Assembly (NCBI RefSeq): GCF_001556185.1
Contig: NZ_LSIJ01000105.1
Span: 1 to 64,000, forward strand
Reading direction: 5' to 3'
DNA: 64,000 bases
Source: Sphingomonas sp. CCH10-B3
Lineage (GTDB): Bacteria > Pseudomonadota > Alphaproteobacteria > Sphingomonadales > Sphingomonadaceae
Shown: piece by piece, positions 43,590 through 51,347 of the stretch
Numbering within the stretch: position 1 is the stretch's first letter
Layout of the letters: every line of letters begins with the position of its first letter
Position numbers and translations under genes: made by a program
The notes under the pieces: generated by a model
The model's input: the letters and a program-made list of their open reading frames with translations, nothing else
The model's database searches: none
What the model was told of the DNA's origin: nothing

Positions 43590-45356
43590 TCAGGGGGCGA
43601 GGCCGCGCTTGCGGCCCAATGACCATCCGATGCCGCCGCCGTTGCGGGCGATGCCCGCGATCTGGCGCCCGAGCTGGCGTTCAAGGTCGTTCGACCAGGG
43701 GACGAGCCGGAAGCCCAACCCGTCGTCGATCATCGCGAAGCGACCGGAGGCGAGCGCGAGGCGCTGGCGGCATGTGCCGGCGACCTTGTCGCCGGGATTG
43801 GTAGGCCGGTAGGCGAGCCCCGTCCGGCCCGCGATCTCGGCACCTGTCGCGTCCAGTTCGCGGCGGCGAAGCGTCTCGATCAGGTTGCCTTGCAGGACCA
43901 CGCGGTTGCCGAAGCGGCGGGCCAGTCCTTCGCGCACGAGATGGTCGGTGCGCTGGTCGAGCGCCCGCTGCACCTCCGATCCGAAGCCGGCGGCCGTCAC
44001 TCCACGGCCGCGCTCGATCAGACGATGATCGAGCCAGGTCGCGCCTCTCGCCTTCACCTGAGCCGCGAGGTCGAGATCGGATCGCGTCGCCAGGAACAGG
44101 GACGGCTTCGGATCGCCCGGCCGGCCGACGGCGCGCAGCTCAACGATGCCGCCGATATCCGGGCTGCGATCCAGCGCCTCGATGCCCGGAAGCCGGACAT
44201 GGTGGGTGCGCCCGTCGATGCCGTCGATCACGGCATAGGCCGAGCCATGCAGCTCGTCGTGCAACCCCTTGTCGATCAACCGGCCGACGATGGGCTTTTG
44301 CGGCGCTGCGCTGACGATCTCGTAAGTGTCGAGCGGGCGCTGCAGGCCGCGACCGTTCAGCGCCTTGCCGATCGTGCGGATGATGTCGCCGCGCGTGCCC
44401 AGCTCGCGCAACCTGGCTTGCGCATCCGACGCCAGTGCCCACTGACCGGGCGCGGCCTCGGCTGCGAGCCCCATAGTTTCCAGATGCTGCAAGCGGCCGA
44501 TCATCAGGCGGCGGACCTGGGGATCGTCGAGTCCGGGCTGCTGGGGGCGCAAGTCGATGACGCCGAGTGCGTCCGCCGTGCGATCGATCTCGGCGTCGAG
44601 CCTGGTCCAGCGTTCGGCCGTTACCTCGCGTTCGAGCGCGCGCTGGATTTCATGCTCCGGTTTCGGACCCAGCTCGGCCCAGGCCAGTTCTTCGGCGCGC
44701 GAGCGCAGATTGTGGCTGATATAGTCCCGGTTGATGACAAGGTCGGCGCCATGGTCATCGACGCCGCGCACCAGCAGATGGACATGCGGGTTGTCGGTGT
44801 TCCAGTGATCGACCGCGACCCATTCGAGCCTGGTGCCGAGATCGGCTTCCATCTGGCGAACGAGATCGCGGGTATATTCGCGAAGGTCCGACAGGTCCGC
44901 CGCATCCTCGGGCGAGACGATGATCCTGAAATGATGCCGGTCGTCCTTGCACCGATCGGCGAAGGCGCGATCGTCGGCGCCATCGCCATTGGCGTCGAAC
45001 ATCCGCGCGGGCGATCCGTCGCGGGTGACGCCCTCGCGCTTGAGATAGGCGATGTGCGCGGACAGCGGCGCCCTCGGCCGTCCATTCCGGTGGAAACGGG
45101 TGACAGGGACAATCTTGACCAGCACGCGCCGGCCCGATCCGAACAGGCGGCTGCGTGCGAAGGACGTGCGGCCACGGCCGAAGTTCGATTGCCCGCGCTG
45201 GCGCGATCCGCCCCAGCCGGCCGTTCGCCGGCCTCCGCCGCTGCGCGCGGCGACGCGGAGCACCTGGACGACAAGTCCTTGCGCCTTGCGGCCCTGGCCG
45301 GCTCCCCTGTTCCTGACCTTGCCCGGCCGGACGCGGAAATCCTCGTCCTCGCTCAC
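43590..45356 (-). CDS. Relaxase/mobilisation nuclease (VirD2-like, DUF3363)
   Basis: 588 residues from a GTG at 45356. After a basic N-terminal 80 residues comes a HUH-type core: HFRIIVSPEDAADLSDLREYTRDLVRQME, then WVAVDHWNTDNPHVHLLVRGVDDHGADLVINRDYISHNLR, where DNPHVHLLV holds the metal-binding histidines. The C-terminal half (WLDHRLIERG… RTDHLVREGLARRFGN… GTCRQRLALASGRFAMIDDGLGFRLVPW) is the DUF3363 region. The protein nicks oriT and pilots the strand. It is first of the relaxase–traG–copG group, and the oriT candidate is about 100 bp upstream. Confidence 0.9.
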   Translation of the reverse strand: MSEDEDFRVRPGKVRNRGAGQGRKAQGLVVQVLRVAARSGGGRRTAGWGGSRQRGQSNFGRGRTSFARSRLFGSGRRVLVKIVPVTRFHRNGRPRAPLSAHIAYLKREGVTRDGSPARMFDANGDGADDRAFADRCKDDRHHFRIIVSPEDAADLSDLREYTRDLVRQMEADLGTRLEWVAVDHWNTDNPHVHLLVRGVDDHGADLVINRDYISHNLRSRAEELAWAELGPKPEHEIQRALEREVTAERWTRLDAEIDRTADALGVIDLRPQQPGLDDPQVRRLMIGRLQHLETMGLAAEAAPGQWALASDAQARLRELGTRGDIIRTIGKALNGRGLQRPLDTYEIVSAAPQKPIVGRLIDKGLHDELHGSAYAVIDGIDGRTHHVRLPGIEALDRSPDIGGIVELRAVGRPGDPKPSLFLATRSDLDLAAQVKARGATWLDHRLIERGRGVTAAGFGSEVQRALDQRTDHLVREGLARRFGNRVVLQGNLIETLRRRELDATGAEIAGRTGLAYRPTNPGDKVAGTCRQRLALASGRFAMIDDGLGFRLVPWSNDLERQLGRQIAGIARNGGGIGWSLGRKRGLAP

Positions 45357-45457
45357 GGCCGGGCCGCTTTCCGCCGAAAATGGCCCATAGTGCCATTCGG
45401 CGCTTTGATTTTGCTGGCTTTTTTCTTCCGAGCGGCACGCTCGCCGACCGACGTACC

Positions 45458-45505
45458 CGCGCCAAATCGTTGAAAGACATAGGCTTTCAGCGAATTTGGG
45501 GCGCG
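45458..45505. other. oriT candidate: inverted repeat upstream of the relaxase
   Basis: GCCAAATCGTTGAAAG and CTTTCAGCGAATTTGG form an imperfect inverted repeat (one mismatch, one gap), with ACATAGG between the arms, extended by GCGCC/GGCGC outside. The 45357–45594 gap is otherwise free of genes and more AT-rich than its surroundings. An inverted repeat in the gap just before the relaxase gene is the usual place of oriT; the nick site cannot be told from sequence alone. Confidence 0.5.
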
Positions 45506-45594
45506 CTTTCTATCTTGCCGTCCCTTCCTTCGGCTTTTTCCTGCCCTTCCAGGCACTTCCACCTTCCAACCGGGCAATCTGAAAACGGGGGCGG

Positions 45595-46176
45595 TCATGG
45601 CGCGCCGCTCGCCTCTCGACGTGCAGCCACCGTGCAATTCGGCCGCGGCGGCGCTGCAACGGGATCGCCCGGCAGCGCGAACTTGAGGCGCCAGGTTCGC
45701 CACGCTTCGGCGACGGCGCCGGTGCCGGGGAACAGGTCGTCGAGCGTGTCGTCGGGACGCGCGGCGACCGTCTCGAACGCCCAATGAGCGACCACTTCGG
45801 GTTTCGCGCCGGTAAGCCCACGGCGCAGCGTGATCGGGCATTCGATCCAGTCACGCAGGACCAGCCGCTTGCTTACGACCGGCTTGCGCGCGGGCTTCAC
45901 GATGACGGGTTCCCACGCATAAGCGACCGGCACGTTGCGCTTGAACGCGGCAAAGCCTTTCACCCAGGCCATCCACCGCGCGCCGGTCTCGCGCACGAGC
46001 GGCGCGAGCACGGCGACCGATTCCGGCGTCGCGGCGGCATGCAAAATCCAGCCGTCATAGTCTCGCTGGAGCCGCTCGATCAGCGCGGGATGATCGACCT
46101 CGCCCGCATAGTCGGGATGATCGCGATAGAGATGCGCGCAGCCGATATAGGGCGGATCGGCATAGGCGATCTTCAC
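45595..46176 (-). CDS. Small DNA methylase-like protein (DPPY)
   Basis: 193 residues. The motif YADPPYIG is almost at the N-terminus (residues 6–12), then IERLQRDYDGWILHAAATPESVAVLAPLVRETGARWMAWVKGFAAFKRN, and LDDLFPGTGAVAEAWRTWR near residue 150, which resembles the AdoMet-binding FxGxG motif, though with a proline. The DPPY-first order suggests a compact beta-type or MT-A70-like amino-methyltransferase without a long target-recognition domain. It could modify the ICE DNA against host restriction. ATGA overlap with the lytic transglycosylase gene. Confidence 0.75.
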   Translation of the reverse strand: MKIAYADPPYIGCAHLYRDHPDYAGEVDHPALIERLQRDYDGWILHAAATPESVAVLAPLVRETGARWMAWVKGFAAFKRNVPVAYAWEPVIVKPARKPVVSKRLVLRDWIECPITLRRGLTGAKPEVVAHWAFETVAARPDDTLDDLFPGTGAVAEAWRTWRLKFALPGDPVAAPPRPNCTVAARREASGAP

Positions 46177-47060
46177 GGCTGCCTCCGCCCCGACAGCGCG
46201 ACGAACAGGCTGTTCGCGGGCGGTTCGACCGCAGCGCGCATGTCAGCCGCGCGTTCGCCGGACGACGTTTCCGGTGCGGCCGGATCGCCGTTCGGCCGCG
46301 CCGCGAACAATGCAGCCCTGCGCCATGCAAAAGGATCGGACGGCGGTGCGGCAGCAAGCCGGCTGTCGTCCGCGCCGCCTATGATCGACGCGAGCTTTGC
46401 GAGATAGGCGCGCGTCTCGGCGGGCAGCGGACGGCCGCGCGATAGATATTCGTCGTAGCGGCCCGGCCCCGCATTATAGGCCGCCAGCATTGCCATCGCG
46501 TTGCCGTAGCGGTCGTGCATCGCGCGCAGGTAAGCCGCGCCCGCCATGATGTTGTCGCGCACATCATAGGGATCGCGTCCCAGCCCGTGGCGCGCGCGCA
46601 AGCTCGCCCAGGTGCCGGGCATGATCTGCATGAGGCCCATCGCCCCGGCCGTCGAGACCGCGCGGACATCGCCGTTGCTCTCGACGCGCATCACCGCCCA
46701 TATCCAGCTTTCCGGGATGCCGAAGCGCCGCGCGGCGTCGGCGACGTGAACGGCATAGGGATGGCTGGCTGCCGTGCGTTCGGCCGGCGTGTCCTGTGCC
46801 CGCACAGCGTTCGGCCCGATGCCGGACGACAGCAGCAGGGCCGCGAGCAGGACGGCCAATCCGCCCCCGCTCTTACGCCAGCCTGCCAGCGTGCTCGCTG
46901 CGGTAAAGGGTGCGCGCGATGCGCCGGCCGTGGGCCGCCCCCGGATCAAGTCCGGGGCAGACTCTTGACCTTCGCTGCGCGCGCCGGTCAGCCTGCGACC
47001 GAGCGGGACGGAGGGATGCGGCTTTTCCGCGAACAAAGGGATGATGATCGAAACAGCCAC
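46173..47060 (-). CDS. Conjugative lytic transglycosylase
   Basis: 295 residues if started at GTG 47060, 3 bp after the DUF736 stop. The catalytic SLT domain is clear: YAVHVADAARRFGIPESWIWAVMRVESNGDVRAVSTAGAMGLMQIMPGTWASLRARHGLG, with the catalytic glutamate in RVES; later NIMAGAAYLRAMHDRYGNAMAMLAAYNAGPGRYDEYL. A signal helix (LAVLLAALLLSSGIGPNAVRAQ) is internal, beginning near residue 69; the residues before it come largely from a REP-like repeat, so the true start may be nearer, for example a TTG just before LAVLL. The enzyme opens peptidoglycan for the mating channel. Confidence 0.88.
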   Translation of the reverse strand: MAVSIIIPLFAEKPHPSVPLGRRLTGARSEGQESAPDLIRGRPTAGASRAPFTAASTLAGWRKSGGGLAVLLAALLLSSGIGPNAVRAQDTPAERTAASHPYAVHVADAARRFGIPESWIWAVMRVESNGDVRAVSTAGAMGLMQIMPGTWASLRARHGLGRDPYDVRDNIMAGAAYLRAMHDRYGNAMAMLAAYNAGPGRYDEYLSRGRPLPAETRAYLAKLASIIGGADDSRLAAAPPSDPFAWRRAALFAARPNGDPAAPETSSGERAADMRAAVEPPANSLFVALSGRRQP

Positions 47061-47063
47061 CGA

Positions 47064-47396
47064 TCAGCTCCGGTCGTCGCGCGGCCGGGGGCGCTTCCAT
47101 GACAGCCGGAACGTCCGGCCATCGTCGTCGGCGCGGAACAGAACCGGCCGGAACGGCGCCCCGAAGAGCGGGCTGTCGATCTCCAGCGCGATGTAATTGC
47201 CCGCGCGTTCGCCGACCCGTTTCCATGCGCCGCCGACTTCCGGGCCGTCCTCGTCGTCGAGGTGGACGCGGTAATCGGGCGCGTTCTCGGCGTCGCCCGG
47301 ATCGATCGCGACCAGCACGATCTGCTCGTCGACACCGAAATACCGGGCGCGCCCGGCATAGCCATTGGCGGTGGGTTCAAAGATATTCGTCGGCAT
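47064..47396 (-). CDS. DUF736 protein (ICE copy 1)
   Basis: 110 residues from the ATG at 47396, which lies 20 bp inside the end of traF. Sequence: IFEPTANGYAGRARYFGVDEQIVLVAIDPGDAENAPDYRVHL, then GGAWKRVGERAGNYIALEIDSPLFGAPFRPVLF and FRLSWKRPRPR. DUF736 proteins are small beta-rich proteins encoded by many plasmids and ICEs; their role is unknown. A second member is at 56374–56673. Confidence 0.85.
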   Translation of the reverse strand: MPTNIFEPTANGYAGRARYFGVDEQIVLVAIDPGDAENAPDYRVHLDDEDGPEVGGAWKRVGERAGNYIALEIDSPLFGAPFRPVLFRADDDGRTFRLSWKRPRPRDDRS

Positions 47397-47955
47397 GGCC
47401 AATCTCCTTGGCTTCGGGGGTGGAAGGCGATTGCGACGGCGCGCGCAGATGCAGCGGCGTCGCGCGGCCGATGACGGCGGACGCCGGCAGCGGGCCGAAA
47501 TAGCGGCCGTCGAGGCTGTCGGGGACGGACGGGTTGAGCAGCAGCAGTTCGCCCGGTTGCAGTGTGCGGCAGCCCCGCCAGACCGGCAGCGGGCGGCCCC
47601 GGCCGTCACGCGCGCGGGCGCTGGCGACGGACTGGCTATCGACGCTCACCACGGCGCCGATGCGGCACACGCGCTGCCCGGCTTTCGCGGCGACATGCTT
47701 CAGCAGCGGCACGCCCTCGGGCAGATAGCCGCGCGCCGAAAGCCAGCGGGAAAGCCGCTTGGGCGGCGTGACGGCGACCAGCACACCGATAGCGGGATCG
47801 CGGTCGGGATGGATGCGGTAGAGCCCGATCGGCGCGCTGGCGCTGGCGTTCCAGATCACGCGCGGGAAAGGATCGGCGACGGCGATCGCGACGAACGCCG
47901 CGGCGAAGGCGGACGCGGCGGTGGCCGTCGCCATGACGTAGCGGCGGCGCGTCAC
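47377..47955 (-). CDS. traF: TraF-type S26 signal peptidase
   Basis: 192 residues. An N-terminal membrane helix (TATAASAFAAAFVAIAVADP) is followed by VIWNASASAPIGLYRIHP, where the Ser in the SAPIGLY block is the catalytic serine, and LPEGVPLLKHVAAKAGQRVCR with the catalytic lysine; the end has LLLNPSVPDSLDGRYFGPLPASAVIGRATPL. TraF matures the TrbC pilin in such systems (established for RP4). ATGA overlap with the DUF2840 gene. Confidence 0.9.
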   Translation of the reverse strand: MTRRRYVMATATAASAFAAAFVAIAVADPFPRVIWNASASAPIGLYRIHPDRDPAIGVLVAVTPPKRLSRWLSARGYLPEGVPLLKHVAAKAGQRVCRIGAVVSVDSQSVASARARDGRGRPLPVWRGCRTLQPGELLLLNPSVPDSLDGRYFGPLPASAVIGRATPLHLRAPSQSPSTPEAKEIGHADEYL

Positions 47956-48539
47956 CCTTCGATCTCCTTGCGGCGAAGCCAGGCGCGATGCCGCTCCAGC
48001 GTGTAAGGGCGCGGCTGGTGTCCCGCGGCGATGCGGTTGTGGACGTGGCGCCAGTGCTCGGGCGCCGCGTCGCAGGGATCGACGCCCGCCGTCTCCACCG
48101 CGTCGATCGCGGCGAGCACCTGCTGGACCTTGGGCCAGCTCTCGATGTGCAGGAGGATTTCGCCGCCCGGCCGCACGAACGGCAGCGTCGTATAAGGCTC
48201 GCCCGGCGTGACCGCGCGCACCACGTCGATGCGCGAGGCGATCGTGCCATAGTCGTTGGCGGTCCAGCGGACGAAGGCAAACACCGCGCCCGGCCGGAAG
48301 CTCATGACGCGCGTCCGGCGTGTGACGATGCGTTCCTGCGCGACGCGGCCGAAGCGTATCCAGTGCTCCAGCTTCTTTTCGATCCAGGTCAGTTCGACTT
48401 CGGTCAGCCGCGATCGCGATGCCAGCGCCGTTGGTTCTGTCGGCGTTCGGGCGGCCTGCGCCTGCTCCGCCGCGCGGCGGCGCAGCGCGGCTTCGAACCC
48501 GCTGAAGTCTATGCGCTGCGGATGCGCGGGATCGCTCAT
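47952..48539 (-). CDS. DUF2840 protein
   Basis: 195 residues. The DUF2840 core reads LTEVELTWIEKKLEHWIRFGRVAQERIVTRRTRVMSFRPGAVFAFVRWTANDYGTIASRIDVVRAVTPGE, followed by LLHIESWPKVQQVLAAIDAVETAGVDPCDAAPEHWRHVHNRI and HRAWLRRKEIEG. Found next to traF and repA/parA in this ICE class; function unknown. Both ends overlap neighbours by ATGA. Confidence 0.87.
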   Translation of the reverse strand: MSDPAHPQRIDFSGFEAALRRRAAEQAQAARTPTEPTALASRSRLTEVELTWIEKKLEHWIRFGRVAQERIVTRRTRVMSFRPGAVFAFVRWTANDYGTIASRIDVVRAVTPGEPYTTLPFVRPGGEILLHIESWPKVQQVLAAIDAVETAGVDPCDAAPEHWRHVHNRIAAGHQPRPYTLERHRAWLRRKEIEG

Positions 48540-49879
48540 CGTTCGTCTCCGGTGATGTCGGGGGAGGTTCGCCCGAGCACGACGTCGAGCGCGGCTTCGG
48601 TGCGCAGGATGGCGCGGCCGATGGCTTCGGGGATTTGCGGGAGAACGGCGTCGCCGAACGCCTCGACGATCAGGCTGGCCGCAGCCGTCCGCTTTCCAGC
48701 GCCGATCGCAACGCGCGTGCCAGCCACCCAGGCGGAAAGCCCATCATCCAGCCGTAGGTGATGGGCAAGGCCGCCGTTCCAGTCAGCCCACGGCTCCGCA
48801 GCATCGCCGCCAGCGCGCGGGCGCCCGCCCATTTGTCCGGCGCGCGATCCGTCATCGCGCCGTCCATCACCGCGTCCATCGTCGGCGATTTCCGCCGATC
48901 GTAGGCCGGACTCCAGCCGTCCATCCGGCTGTCGCGCTTCGTCGGGGTGGGGAGGATTTCCGCCGCGTGGCGCAACAGGTTCGGCGTGTCGATCTGCGCC
49001 TTCGCGCCGTTCGCCCGGCGTCCCGTTTCGATCTCCTGCCGGCTCAATCTCCGTCCGCCGTTCGGTTTGACAGGCGTCGGCATCATGCCCGCGTGCCGGC
49101 TCGCATGGCCCTGCAACTGGCTGAGCACATCGCCCCGGCCGCCCTTGTCCGCATCCGATTTGCGCGGCGTCGCGAGGATCATGCGAAGCGGATATGTCGA
49201 TCCTGCGCCGCCGCCCGCGCCGTCCCTCATCCCGTCCGTCGCCATCGGCGTCGGCAGCCTGTTCTCGCGAAACAGGTCGAACAGACCCGATTCCTTGAGG
49301 GCCGTCCGTGCGCCCGATCCACCCTCCAGCCGGATGCCGCCTTGCTGGGATTGCGATACCGGCGTCGGCAAGCTGGCCTGGGTCGTAGCCGATAAGCCAG
49401 GACCGCTTGCGGACATGGTTGGCGCCGACATTTTCAGCAGCCACCACGCACGGTTCGCAGGCGTAGCCGAGCGTTTCCAGGAGAAGGAGCAGCCGGTCAG
49501 CGCCGCGAGTTCGCAGATTAGCGCTGTTCTCAAAAGCGAACCAGCGAGGGCGGCACTCTCCGACCAGCCGGACGGCTTCGAGGTAGAGGCCCGACCGTTC
49601 GCCTTCGATCCCCCTGCCTTTGGTGTTGGCGCTGGAGATGTCCTGGCACGGCGGCGAACCGACGATGATGTCGGGCAGGAATCCAAGTTCAGAAACAAGT
49701 CGAGCTGCCGTGAGGGACCGGACATCCGCGTAGAGTCTGACATGGGGATTGTTCTCCGCGTAGAGGATGCGGCGCCATTCGACGATCTCGCAGGCGGCGA
49801 CGGTGACGAATCCGGCGCGGTGCAGGCCGAGCGACCAGCCGCCCGCCGCGGCGCTGAACAGGTCGAGCGCGCGCATCAT
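48536..49879 (-). CDS. Dcm-like cytosine-5 DNA methyltransferase with frame exchange in the recognition region
   Basis: 447 residues in one open frame. The first 160 residues carry motif I (RALDLFSAAAGGWSLGLHRAGF), motif IV with catalytic Cys (GSPPCQDIS), motif VI-like FENSANL and motif VIII-like RKRSWLIGY; the end has GDAVLPQIPEAIGRAIL (motif X). Between about 49400 and 48670 the frame gives Asp/Ala/Gly/Arg-rich sequence (ADADGDGRDEG…) with poor codon bias. The frame shifted by +1 has very high GC at third positions and reads as repeats of LPTP-type sequence ending in YGWMMGFPPGWL, as in other phage/ICE Dcm proteins. Either two compensating shifts or overlapping genes exist. The ATG overlaps the PAPS reductase-like stop. 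Confidence 0.75.
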   Translation of the reverse strand: MMRALDLFSAAAGGWSLGLHRAGFVTVAACEIVEWRRILYAENNPHVRLYADVRSLTAARLVSELGFLPDIIVGSPPCQDISSANTKGRGIEGERSGLYLEAVRLVGECRPRWFAFENSANLRTRGADRLLLLLETLGYACEPCVVAAENVGANHVRKRSWLIGYDPGQLADAGIAIPARRHPAGGWIGRTDGPQGIGSVRPVSREQAADADGDGRDEGRRGRRRRIDISASHDPRDAAQIGCGQGRPGRCAQPVAGPCEPARGHDADACQTERRTEIEPAGDRNGTPGERREGADRHAEPVAPRGGNPPHPDEARQPDGRLESGLRSAEIADDGRGDGRRDDGSRAGQMGGRPRAGGDAAEPWADWNGGLAHHLRLDDGLSAWVAGTRVAIGAGKRTAAASLIVEAFGDAVLPQIPEAIGRAILRTEAALDVVLGRTSPDITGDER

Positions 49880-51024
49880 TCGCAAAGCCCGTATTCGCTG
49901 TCGCAGAGCAGGCCGTGCTCATCGGCGTCGCGCTGCTCCTGCGCGAGGAACAGGTCGTAGTTGCGGCCGCCCCGGCTGGTGCGCGACCACGCGATCGCCC
50001 TGTCGATCGTCGCACGTCCATGATCGGCGGGATCGCCGGGCACGGTCGGCGCGGGCAGCAGGGATGCCGGCGCTCCCGATATCGCGGTGCGCCGCGAAAC
50101 GAGGCTGACCAGCCGTTCCCACTCCCGCACGCGATCGACTTCCGCGGGAAACCGCATGGCCCAGGCGCGCAGTTCGCGCTTCCTAACCATGATGCAGGTC
50201 GAGCAGCCGACCCGGCTCATCCCCATCGTGTAGAGCGGGTTATGCCGGAGTCCGTGGCGCTCGGAGATGGCGAAGGCGTCGGCCGCCGACCAGCGAAAGA
50301 TGGGCCGGTAGAGCACCTTGCGGGCGCCGGAGGGATGCCGCACCGACTGGATCGGCGGCTTCTTCGCCCGCGCCGGGCTTTCGTCGGCGCGCTCGCCGAT
50401 CCAGTCGATGACCGAGATCCCCGCATCGAGCAGCGGACGCTTGCGATGCATCATCGGGATCAGTTTGGTCTCGTCGGTGCAGAAGCGCGTTTTGGTGCCG
50501 GGAAACCGGCCGTGCAGCATCGCCATGTCGAGGAACGGGATGCCGGTGGGATGCAGCAGCTCGAGCGCGCGGTCGATCAGATGATCGGGAACCGGGGGCG
50601 AGACCAGGACGGGACATTCGCACGCGGCGAGCCATTGGCCTTTCGTGAGCCTGCCTGCCTGCCACGCGGCCCGGCGCTGGTTGCACGCGCCCTTATGGCG
50701 GGTCCGCCGCTTCTCCTTCGACCATTCCTCGCGCAGCATCGCGCGCTTGCGGGCGAAGGCCGCCGCGTCTGTGAGCCCCGGCACGTCGTTCGCCGAGACC
50801 GTCTCGATACACAGGCCGGTGCGTTGTCGCAGCCAGCCGTCGAGATACGCGATGTGGTCGAGCGTGATCGGGTTCTCGTGGCCGTTGTCTGCCGAGAGGA
50901 ACCGCGGCGCGCGGTTGCCGAACGCGGCAAGCCCCCTGCGCTCGATCCGCTCGACCATCCGGCAAAGGACGGCCTGGCTGTCCTTGCCGCCCGAGATGCT
51001 GCCGAAGTGCTGGGCGGCGATCAT
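49876..51024 (-). CDS. Phosphoadenosine phosphosulfate reductase-like (PP-loop) protein
   Basis: 382 residues from the ATG at 51024; a GTG at 51078 would add 18 residues. The PP-loop SISGGKDSQAVL is near the N-terminus. FLSADNGHENPITLDHI follows, and in the second half PPIQSVRHPSGARKVLYRPIFRWSAADAFAISERHGLRHNPLYTMGMSRVGCSTCIMVRKRELR has the CxxC expected for iron–sulphur binding; two more cysteines end the protein (LLCDSEYGLC). PAPS reductase-like proteins of phages and mobile elements are often linked to DNA or nucleotide modification (compare DndC). Its product is unknown here; it is coupled to the Dcm-like gene. Confidence 0.8.
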   Translation of the reverse strand: MIAAQHFGSISGGKDSQAVLCRMVERIERRGLAAFGNRAPRFLSADNGHENPITLDHIAYLDGWLRQRTGLCIETVSANDVPGLTDAAAFARKRAMLREEWSKEKRRTRHKGACNQRRAAWQAGRLTKGQWLAACECPVLVSPPVPDHLIDRALELLHPTGIPFLDMAMLHGRFPGTKTRFCTDETKLIPMMHRKRPLLDAGISVIDWIGERADESPARAKKPPIQSVRHPSGARKVLYRPIFRWSAADAFAISERHGLRHNPLYTMGMSRVGCSTCIMVRKRELRAWAMRFPAEVDRVREWERLVSLVSRRTAISGAPASLLPAPTVPGDPADHGRATIDRAIAWSRTSRGGRNYDLFLAQEQRDADEHGLLCDSEYGLCE

Positions 51025-51150
51025 GGCCGCGGTTCCGGCCCGCGCCGCGTAACACGGTGCCGGGATTGATCGCCGCACGCAAAAGGCGTAGTAGTATAGC
51101 GTAGGGGAGACGGCGGATTTACTGCCCGATACTTCGCGTCGTCTCGCGAA

Positions 51151-51347
51151 TTATCCACAGCACCAAAGCGCGTTAGAAAGAATACGAAGTATTCTTTACT
51201 GTTAGCATAGTTAGAAGAGAGCCGATTCCGCGAGCGATTCCAGAAGCTTGTGCGGAGGTCCGGTTTTTTATAGGCCGAGTCAGCGGTTTTTAATCGGCCG
51301 AGTCCGGCGGTTTTCAATAGGCCGAGTCTCATGGCCGGTTATCCACA
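51151..51347. other. Candidate replication origin (iterons and DnaA boxes)
   Basis: Two exact DnaA boxes, TTATCCACA, lie at 51151–51159 and 51339–51347. Between them are three 21-bp direct repeats at 51261, 51284 and 51308, each ending in GGCCGAGTC after GGTTTT and an AT-rich centre, with a period of 23–24 bp as for iterons. An AT-rich stretch with the perfect palindrome AAAGAATAC–GAA–GTATTCTTT (51177–51197) sits on the far side. The repA gene ends inside the last box. This is the layout of an iteron origin. Confidence 0.7.

Noticed and set aside
41121..43622. An 833-codon open frame on the plus strand, opposite CopG-like protein and TraG.
   Set aside because: It is the antisense shadow of intact genes in very GC-rich DNA; the sequence is Arg/His/Asp-rich and matches no family.
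51261..51328. The three 21-bp repeats considered as a CRISPR array.
   Set aside because: The spacing of 2–3 bp leaves no room for spacers, and no cas gene is present; they fit iterons.
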